A stretch of 64,000 nt of DNA from Cordilura impudica. Lineage: Eukaryota; Arthropoda; Insecta; Diptera; Scathophagidae. The stretch covers positions 140,659,429 through 140,723,428 of the forward strand of contig OY821519.1 of the NCBI GenBank assembly GCA_963682025.1, in the 5' to 3' direction. The notes under the pieces are model-generated. The model did not search any database and was not told where the DNA came from. It was given only the letters and a program-made list of their open reading frames with translations. The translations under genes were made by a program, and so were the position numbers. Of the stretch, positions 56,261 through 64,000 are shown in pieces. Position 1 is the first letter of the stretch. The number at the start of each line of letters is the position of its first letter.

Positions 56261-56802
56261 TTATTTGTTAAATGTTTCTATTTATTTTATTGCACAGATT
56301 AATTTTTTGTTTTTTTTTATATATATTTTTGACAGCTAGTTCAGATAAACTAGCGATAATTTTTTATCAAAATTGGAGATGACAGTCAATTTTTCTAGAT
56401 TCACAACTAGGTTCAAAATGAACCAAGTAGGTTCGCTCTCAAAATTTTGTATGGCGAATCATGTAGATTCAATCATGATTGGGGCGCGAACCGTGAATGA
56501 GAGAGCGAACCGCGAATCTTGCTGTCCGTGTGAACACAGCATAAGTAATATCAACACAATATTTAACATTAAACATAAGTAAACTTACATGTAATCTTTC
56601 ATTAAATTTCACATATTATTTATACAAACATTAATTTCCACAACATAAATTATAAAAATATAAATGTAAAAATAAGTAAAAAATTTGTTAGCATCGCAGA
56701 ATAAATAATGCTTGGTATCACAGTTGAACTATTACTAAATTAAAGCTAAGATGTAATTTGCATTTGTGTTGTCTTTATCTTCTTTTCTGTTTATTGCAAT
56801 AT
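56261..56802. other. AT-rich DNA with a G-related fragment
   Basis: 56400-56545 contains AACCGCGAATC and GTCCGTGTGAACACAGC, distantly like family G. The 69-codon frame at 56373-56582 arises from it. Confidence 0.35.
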
Positions 56803-57598
56803 TTATACCCTATACCACTATGTGGTTTGGGTATAATGACTTTGTGCTGCTGTTTGTAACAACCAAAAATATTTGACCTACACCCATCTTTAATTATACC
56901 GATCGAATCAGAATCACTATCTGATTCGATTTAACGATGTCCGTCCGTCCGTCCGTCTGTGTGTCCATGTAAAGCTTGTAATCAAACTGCATGTCGCAAA
57001 TATGAATATATTTTGATGAAATTTGACATTTATTCTTTTACCGGCCATGGGATGAACGCTATTGAAATTGGTGAGAATCGGTCCATGTTCAGACCTAGCC
57101 CCCATACAAATGACCCCTATGAAATCAACATATATTGCCATAAGATCCAAATTATCATACAAATCTTAGTCAAATTGGGTTTATATGTATATATTACATC
57201 CATTAATCAGAAGTCCAAAAATGATCCCTATTGGACAACTCTTAGTCATAGGCCCCATATATAGCTGCTTCCCGATCTTCACTTAAATCTATCAAAAAAC
57301 AAAAATATTGCACTGATTCTTCTCAAATTTTGTTTGTATATATTTTTGCAAAATGCAAGAGACTTTACCAAACATGGTCAGGATCGGACCATTTTTGGGC
57401 CTAGTCCCCATATAGATATAGCATCCGATATGAACTTTTTCATATCTGCAGCCGAAAAAATTAATAAAAATCCCACTCAAATTTGGTTTATGCTTATTTT
57501 CTATATCCAGTTAGTTGGGCCAGAGAGATAGGGTCTCTAATCGCATGGTATAGGGTATCGTATAGTCGGTCTAGACCGACTATAATTTTCTTACTTGT
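56803..57598 (+). mobile_element. DINE/mini-me-like element, family A copy 5
   Basis: A complete copy: ATACCCTATACCACTATGTG, (GTCC)n at 56939, GGTATAGGGTAT, palindrome centred on GGTCTAGACC and CTTACTTGT. Confidence 0.85.
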
Positions 57599-57626
57599 TT
57601 TCTTTTGTTGTATTCATAAACTTTCT

Positions 57627-57744
57627 ATAGTGTTTTTTTTTTCTCTATATTAACGTTCTGTCGTAACATCTTCTGATGTATGTTTACCTTCATTATTTCA
57701 TCATCTTCACTTGAACTTGAAAAATAAAATTCTATACTTGCCAT
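57627..57744 (-). pseudogene. Possible Harbinger transposase N-terminal fragment
   Basis: Thirty-odd codons start MASIEFYFSSSSEDDEIMKV, like the acidic Ser-rich leader of some insect Harbinger transposases. A stop follows after KKKTL and nothing further is recognisable. Short and tentative. Confidence 0.3.
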
Positions 57745-58002
57745 TGTTTGACTTTTTGTTTAAAATACATAAAACTTTAAAAAAAAAATTTAATAATCTC
57801 AAAAATAACAACGTAAAATAATACAGTGCTACCAACCTTTAATAATTTTATTTTTGTTTTCAAAAACTTCTCTTCTTCGTTTCAATATATTTCAAGAATG
57901 CCAACGAAGCGACGATAAAAACGACAACGATATAGAAACTATAATTAAAACGACAACGCGAACGGGAATAGGCCCGAATACTACCGATCAACGTGGTCGA
58001 AA

Positions 58003-58113
58003 AATATAAACGTCAAAATGAAACAAGAACACTCGTCTGAACCCAAGGTTCACAATCATGATTCAGACAGCGAATCAAGTGGTTCATTTCGCCGTCTGAA
58101 CATGCTATTAGGC
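58003..58113 (+). mobile_element. Family G repeat, short copy
   Basis: ATATAAACGTCAAAATGAAAC to CGTCTGAACATGCTATT, preceded by a minisatellite-related unit. Confidence 0.7.
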
Positions 58114-58396
58114 CTAATTAGCTCAATTATATAAAGCAATTAACAATATTTCTTTATTTAATTCACATTCATTATTTAAAAAAATTAAACATTGGTTTTA
58201 TAAAGTAAAAGATTTTAAAAAACGTTTACATTTTCTTTTAATGAAAAAAAAACTAATCTTAACGTTATATGTTTATTTAATATTTTTATTTTTTAGGTTT
58301 CATGCCATTTGACAATAAAAAAACTGATTTTGAAAAATATACATATATAAATATAAAATTTGTGTTTTTAAGAAACCAAAAATTTTAATTTCATTC

Positions 58397-59456
58397 TTAA
58401 GAGCTGTACGCAGCTTGTTAAGGAATCTTAACAGAAAATTTTCATATATTTCTTAAAGGCCTGTACGCAGCTTGCTAAGGAATCAAAAACTTCATATAAA
58501 ACAACGCTTCAGAAATGCTTAAGGAATTTTTCTGTAAAAAAATTTCTGTTGATAGTCCGCAGCTTTTTAAAAAAGTAGTATTGTTTTTACTACTTTTTTT
58601 TGACGTAAATGAAGTTAGGCAACCCAGGCTTTGAGCAGGAATATCAAATTTTTCGTTCTTTCTGAAAGGAATTTTGACAGGAGAGGTAAGTATAGACAAA
58701 ATGTAATATGCTAAAAAAAATAAAAGTTATTTTTCAGTTGCAAACCTGGGAAAAAACTAACAAAATTCGGCAAAAAAACAAGAAGCGGATGGGTAATTTT
58801 GATACTGAGCTTAAAAAGCGTTTAGCAGGCCAAATAAAGCAGAACCGAAGAATTGATTTGTTTTCAATTTCACAATTCTTAATAATTGACAGAAAACTGC
58901 TGATTTCTAGCGTTGCACTGAAAGGTACTTTTGTGCTTTTTTTTCTTTAAGAAATATATGAAAATTTTCTGTTAAGATTCCTTAACAAGCTGCGTACAGC
59001 TCTTAAAGAAAAAAAAAGCACAAAAGTACCTTTCAGTGCAACGCTAGAAATCAGCTGTTTTCTGTCAATTATTAAGAGCGTTTAGCAGCGCTTTTTAAGC
59101 TCAGTATCAAAATTACCCATCCGCTTCTTGTTTTTTTTTTGCCGAATTTTGTTCGTTTTTTCCCAGGTTTGCAACTGAAAAATAACTTTTATTTTTTTTA
59201 GCATATTACATTTTGTTTATGCTGACCTCTCCTGTCAAAATTCCTTCCAGAAAGAACGAAAAATTTGATATTCCTGCTCAAAGCCTGGGTTGCCTAACTT
59301 CATTTACGTCAAAAAAAAGTAGTAAAAACAATACTACTTTTTTAAAAAGCTGCGGACTATCAACAGAAATTTTTTGACAGAAAAATTCCTTAAGCATTTC
59401 TGAAGCGTTTTTTTATATGAAGTTTTTGATTCCTTAGCAAGCTGCATACAGGCCTT
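58397..59456. repeat. 1.06-kb palindrome with a-L-a'-L' layout
   Basis: Segment a (58397-58456) is repeated as its exact complement a' (58947-59006). Segment L (58457-58946) is repeated as its complement L' (59007-59456) with only a few substitutions and one indel of about 50 bp. Outer ends are AAGGCCTGTACGCAGC and its complement. Each a and L starts with a related CTGTACGCAGCTTG motif, so the whole may be built from MITE termini. The 80- and 74-codon open frames here show no domain. Confidence 0.85.
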
Positions 59457-60279
59457 TATTCAAAATACCAACTTTTCAAGAACAGGTCTGAATAATATAA
59501 ATAAATGTAAACTTACTTTTGGACAAATAATCCATCAAAGCATTCCTTATTTCAGTTCCACTATTATTTCCTTGGGATGGGCAACGACGGGGCTGTTGTA
59601 GTACATTTTCTGAACCATATTCTTGCAACTTACACATGTCCAAAAACGTCTGTATTTCTTTATTTGTTTTTTAAGTATGAGAATTTTTCTCCTTTTAATG
59701 CGATTGTACATAATAAGAGCATACCGCAAACATATTGTTTTTCCTCAAAAAATAATTTTGTTATTATTCATTAAAAGTAAAATTTTTCTTCGTATATCTT
59801 CTTCCAATTTACAAAACATATGGTCAAATGAAACCACAATCTATACATACTACATGTGTGTCACTATATTGTATTATGTATACCATAATGTACATACCAT
59901 GGATTCTATACCATATGTCTGTCAGGGGTATTAGGTATATAAACCATCTGCATGCCCAGAAGTAACCACGGGGCTCAAAAACAAAACCGCAACATGTTTT
60001 CTTTTACCCGAAAGATTTGACGCGACGAAAACGTTGTTTATTCGTTGAAAGTGAAAAAGACAAAATTTGTATTATGTCAAACACTTCCTTTACAGACTTT
60101 ATCTTTGGGTTTTTTACTTTCTGTTGAATACCCTTTTTTGATTATATTCGACTGAATTGACCTTCACAGATAATTAAAAAAAAAACATATCTAAACTTAA
60201 TAATTTATAGAGGTATATTATGGATGGCAGCCGAACTTTAGTTGCGTTGTTAAATTAATTTTCAATAAACCATTACTTG
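59457..60279. other. AT-rich DNA before the Harbinger fragment
   Basis: The minus strand at 59500-59650 reads LQEYGSENVLQQPRRCPS and GTEIRNALMDYLSK followed by a GTAAGT-like site. It could be the tail of a transposase, but I cannot place it with confidence. Confidence 0.3.
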
Positions 60280-60680
60280 TTTTAGTTTCAAAGTTTATTT
60301 TCGTCTTCCAAAAGATGCAGTGGTTTATATAGTGGAAGCCTTAAATAATGACTTCAAAAAAAGTCATCGGGCAGCTCGCAGATTTTTTGCTGAAGGTAGT
60401 TTTCAGAAATCCCATGGCAACGACTTCAAAATGGGAATGGCTCAATCTACGTTGTCGGTGGTATTAAAAGAAGTCGTTCATTTAATAAAACAAATACTAT
60501 CTAAAGTGTGGATAGTATCAAAGATGGCAGAAGAGGAAAAACCAAAAAATAAAAACTTTTTTATTCGAAGACTTAAGTGTCCTGTGGTTGTTGGTTGTAT
60601 AGATGGGAGGACACACGTACATCGGACCGAAGGTAGACATTCGTCACTTCTATATGGGCAACAACCAACAAGATGCAGTT
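60280..60680 (+). pseudogene. Harbinger (HARBI1-type) transposase fragment
   Basis: After TTGTTTTAG (a splice acceptor) the frame reads VYFRLPKDAVVYIVEALNND, RFFAEGSFQKSHGNDFKMGM, AQSTLSVVLKEVVHLI and PVVVGCIDGRTHVHRTEGRH. GCIDG is the first catalytic Asp of the Harbinger DDE domain. After about 60660 the frame changes to unrelated sequence, so the remaining catalytic residues are absent. Confidence 0.8.
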
Positions 60681-60803
60681 GCCAATATGATTACTATATG
60701 ACAACTGAAGTTGACAGTTTTCTGTTGCCAGTTGCCATACGTAATACTATTTTGTCAACTGGCAACTAAAGTTGGATTGCTATCGATAATAGAGCCATCA
60801 AAA

Positions 60804-61246
60804 CCCTAAATACATAACGGCAAGTTGCGAGTGCGAGTAAAAACTAAGCTTTTTGCATGCGAGAATTTGATCATCAAAATGCTTTCGAGCAGCTGGTTGT
60901 CCTACTGTCAAACATAATTCAATTGTCAATTGTACACAAAGCTGTTCATATAACAAACAATAAATATAAAAAATGAATAAAATCGAAATTATTAACTTGT
61001 TAAATAAAGTAATTACTATAGTAGGCATCGGGTTTAATGCCTATCAGCTGATTCTCCTGTCCTCTGATTTTTCTCGCACAGAAAATAGAAGCAATTCTAT
61101 TTCCCTTGCGAGTGTTTTTACAACTTAAGTTGGCAACGCCACACAAAAAAGCTTTACTATCGATCTCGCTTCCACATATAGAAAAAATCATGCTGCCTCA
61201 TTCTCGTTTTTTCTCGCACTCGCAACTCGCAGTTATGTGTTTAGGG
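60804..61246. mobile_element. MITE with CCCTAAAYACATAAC ends
   Basis: A 443-bp element beginning CCCTAAATACATAACGGCAA; the complement of its right end begins CCCTAAACACATAACTGCGA. Inverted repeats run about 38 bp and contain GTTGCGAGTGCGAG. No target duplication was identified. Confidence 0.8.
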
Positions 61247-62347
61247 CAGTGAAGGCCGTACCAAACACGCTGGTGCTTGGCTTCTTATATGTATACAGCC
61301 GAACGAAAACAAAAATACTCGTCAGAGTAAAACTAAACAACAATTTCATTCAGTCTTATGAAAGCTTTTGAACAAAGGATGTTTATGTCGCATTGCCTTT
61401 TGAAATTCATATATATTTTTTTTAATAGGTACACAGAGAATATTTGTTTAAAAGAAACCAAAAATGTTGAGAAAATTTCGAAGACTTGATAAACTAAATT
61501 ACGCAAAGCAGTTGAATCTGCTATAAATTAAACATTTTCTATAAATTAAATACGTCGCCTCCATTTGACAACACTATTGCTGTCTTTTATGCATTTTTTT
61601 TTTTTAATTTTAAAAAATATCCAGTTACTGCAGGCTGTTAAGTTTTTTTAGTTTTTGGTAACATATCAATTATTAACCTTTGAAAATTCGTATCTTTTTA
61701 AGTTTTGCTATTTTTTTCTTGTTTTTTAAAGAAATTAATAATTTATTATTACATATTTGATTTAATAAACTTCAAACTTATGGATAAAAGAGACTAAATG
61801 TTCTTCAAATTTTCAGAATGTAAGATTTAAAATTTTAAAATAAAATATATTTTAAATTTTACCATATCATTCGCGAACTCAACTATTTTCCCTTTTAGTC
61901 ATTCATAAACACATTGATACAAAATCTACACAAACCCATTTAATTTAATTGTGTTACGTCCATGGACTTCGATCCGTGTAGTACAACTAACACATGCTCA
62001 TAAACACTATTACTAACTCAATTCTCTCGATGGCCACCACTGGTTTAGGGCTTAAATTGGGAAAGCGTTTTGCTTTTCACTTTAAGCAAATATTCCTCCA
62101 ATTTTTCTTTTGAAAATGAATTAAGCTTTTTACACGCACGCCTTTAAGTGGCTGATACACGACATCAAAAATTTTAAGGGCACTATACACTTGTCAACCG
62201 CTTGACATCAAGCATCGCGTATGTGTGCTTCACGTTAGGCTATACATTTGCTGTACGACCTGTACAGCATTCATTTTACTTTGAAGTGTCAACAGCGGGA
62301 GAAACAAAATAGAAAAAAATTTAAAGTGTTCATTTTAATTCAATTTT
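61247..62347. other. AT-rich DNA, nothing recognised
   Basis: No open frame with a domain. ATTTAAATTT-rich segments occupy 61500-61870. Confidence 0.4.
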
Positions 62348-64000
62348 TCAATTATATATTCTTCCTTTATTTACATATTTTAACAAATTTGATATTTACA
62401 TATGAGATCTTATCTTTACATATAGATATTGCAACAAATAATATATAGGATCTAAAGATATTAAATAGTTTTTATATTATTTTTTAATGATTTTTAAAGG
62501 AAAATGGGAAATGATTTAATAAATTCAAATACTATCTGAATATTTATGTGCTTATAGGAGGTTTATTAGAAATAATAGACCTCTATAAGCACATAATTTT
62601 CAATTTGGTGATTTCTTTTTAATTTTACGTTAATTCTCTACATTCTCTTATCAGTGGGTAAGAGGAATTTTCAATTTTGGCAAAGTAATTGTTATTAATC
62701 CTTGTTATGAAATCGATAATTTTTTCATAACCTGTTTCTTCATGAAGAAGATTTGTAGGATACCTCCAGGGCTTTTTATTTATCATTTTAAGACATTTGT
62801 TTTGTATAATTTGTAAGCGTTTTAGGTGGCAGTTGGCAGCGTCACTCCAAATAGGACACGCGTATGTTAATATCGGCCTTATAACACTTTTGAAGAGTAG
62901 ATGTTTGTTTTTGGGGTTTAGAAATTACCTTTTATTTAGTAGTGGCCATAATGCTTTAAATGATTTTATAGCTTTTTGACACGTAGCCATAATATGTTGT
63001 TTAAAAGTAAGCTTTTTGTCCAAGACAACTCCGAGATATTTGACATGATTAAGTACATTTATGGTATTATTTCCAATATGAAGATGACGTCTTGGCAGTC
63101 TTTTGGGAGATTTGTAAAACGGAAAAATAATTGCTTGGGTCTTGTTTGGATTAATTTTGATTTTCCATTTGTGAAAATATTTACTGCAATTTACAAGTCC
63201 CTTTTCCATTTTCTTCAGGAGTGCACTTGTAAGTTTGTTTGAAGAAATTAACGCAGTATCATCTGCGTAATAAGCAATTTTCATATATTTCGGGACTTTA
63301 AAATCGGATGTATATATCGAGTAGAGCAATGGCGACAAGACTGATCCTTGAGGTAACCCTGTGGTGATGGTTTTTGGAGATGATGTTTCATTATTAATCG
63401 CAACTTTAAAGCTTCTGCCGTGAATGAAATCTGAAATAAGTTTGCATAAATATTTTGGTATATTTGCATCAAGAAGTTTAAATACTAGGCCATTATGCCA
63501 AACGGTGTCAAACGCTTTTTCGATATCCAACAATATTAGACCCATTGAACGTTTATTGTTTTTATTGCTGATTATTTGATTTTTAATTCTGTTTATTTGG
63601 TGAGTAGTGCTATGTCCTTTTTTAAATCCAAATTGTTCTTTAGCAACAATAGAATTGGTCGTTACAAATTCACTAAGACGAGAATGTAGAATTTTTTCAA
63701 ATATTTTACCAAAGTTACTTAATAGACTGATAGGTCTGTAGCTGTTTGGATTATTTTTTGGCTTGCTAGGTTTGTTAATAGCTATAACCTTAGCATTTTT
63801 GAAATGGTTTGGGAAATAGTTGAGTTTGATGCAGCTGTTAAATATTATAACCAGTAATTTTAGAGCTTTGAGTGGTAGTTTCTTTAAGAGCAGGTTGGGA
63901 ACATTGTCAAAACCAGGGGATTTTGAGGGTTTTATTGATGAGATAATATTCATTACTTCTTCAAGAGATGTATAAATTGCAGATTCAGAACTGGGATTTT
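62348..64000 (-). mobile_element. Jockey-like LINE J2, second copy of J1, cut by the window end
   Basis: It matches J1 from the 3' UTR (CTATAAGCACAT/ATGTGCTTATAG inverted pair; 3' end AATATATAATTG) through the RT. It is continuous at the place where J1 is split, reading GGTTATGAAAAAATTATCG. The 5' part lies outside the window. Confidence 0.9.
62625..64000 (-). pseudogene. J2 ORF2: reverse transcriptase, partial, one nonsense codon
   Basis: The frame reads KPSKSPGFDNVPNLLLKK, YRPISLLSNFGKIFEKIL, LLDIEKAFDTVWHN, GLPQGSVLSPLLYSIYTSDF, YYADDTALISS, KYLGVVLDKKLTFKQH and ALWPLLNKR, then TAA at 62925-62927, where J1 has TCA (Ser). It continues FLNPKNKHLLFKSVIRPIL to a stop at 62625-62627. All RT catalytic residues in view are intact. 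The visible disabling change is the single C-to-A nonsense mutation. Confidence 0.9.

Noticed and set aside
59500..59730. Possible Harbinger transposase C-terminus on the minus strand
   Set aside because: Segments such as GTEIRNALMDYLSK are suggestive but no conserved DDE block accompanies them.
1..64000. tRNA, rRNA, CRISPR array or bacterial-type operon
   Set aside because: No cloverleaf with GGTTCGANTCC-like arm, no rRNA core, no regularly spaced direct repeats with unique spacers; composition and elements are those of an insect nuclear genome.

Overview
This window looks like gene-poor, AT-rich, repeat-dense DNA from a cyclorrhaphan fly, probably a calyptrate such as a blowfly, flesh fly or muscid. 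The evidence is the transposon spectrum: DINE/mini-me-like elements carrying GTCY microsatellites, a Hermes-like hAT, CR1, jockey-like and Penelope retroelements, piggyBac, mariner, Harbinger, and many MITEs with 3-bp TAA/TTA target duplications. Also fly-like are a MADF-BESS gene and small introns with GTAAGT donors and CTAAT branch sites. The species is inferred, not seen. No tRNA, rRNA or CRISPR array was found.

Host gene. The only good candidate cellular gene is a two-exon MADF-BESS DNA-binding protein on the minus strand. Exon 1 (16501-16890, MADF) ends at a GTGAGT donor. Exon 2 (6527-7447, BESS) follows an acceptor with a CTAAT branch site, and both boundaries are phase 0. The 9.05-kb intron holds an apparently intact CR1-type LINE (8212-12065 and some 5' sequence), a piggyBac relic, a tandemly duplicated block of DINE-like elements and a small MITE. 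The LINE's ORF1 ends in A-AAA-AAC directly before its stop codon, with ORF2 in the -1 frame and the start of the endonuclease upstream of any ORF2 ATG. This looks like programmed -1 frameshifting.

18-29 kb. Nested transposons: a piggyBac element with TTAA duplications (20257-21702) and a ZMYM/TTF-finger hAT (21823-25483) sit in one short repeat (family G). The hAT itself holds a Harbinger deletion derivative and a second MITE. A 21-bp minisatellite in inverted blocks flanks a MITE (26.3-27.3 kb). A 5'-truncated Penelope-like element (about 27.35-29.16 kb, minus) keeps a GIY-YIG endonuclease, is broken by two related MITEs, and carries a hammerhead-ribozyme-like core in its 3' region.

29.5-51.2 kb. 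A decayed jockey-like LINE (J1) is split. Its 5' part ends at 32711 and its 3' end resumes at 50854. The 18.1 kb between is bounded by the 3' hairpin end of one Helentron/DINE-like element (family B) and the 5' end of another. Inside lie further MITEs, a third family B copy, a Hermes-like hAT pseudogene with three nested insertions, the remnant of a canonical Helitron with its CTAG end, and an intact mariner-family transposon (46979-48290) whose 361-residue transposase is uninterrupted.

51.2-64 kb. A second jockey-like LINE pseudogene has lost its YADD box. Then come a GC-richer 40-bp minisatellite, Harbinger Myb/SANT and transposase fragments, another DINE-like element, a 1.06-kb palindrome with an unusual a-L-a'-L' layout, and a second copy of J1 (62348-64000, minus) running off the window. 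J2 shows what the uninterrupted J1 insertion site looked like.
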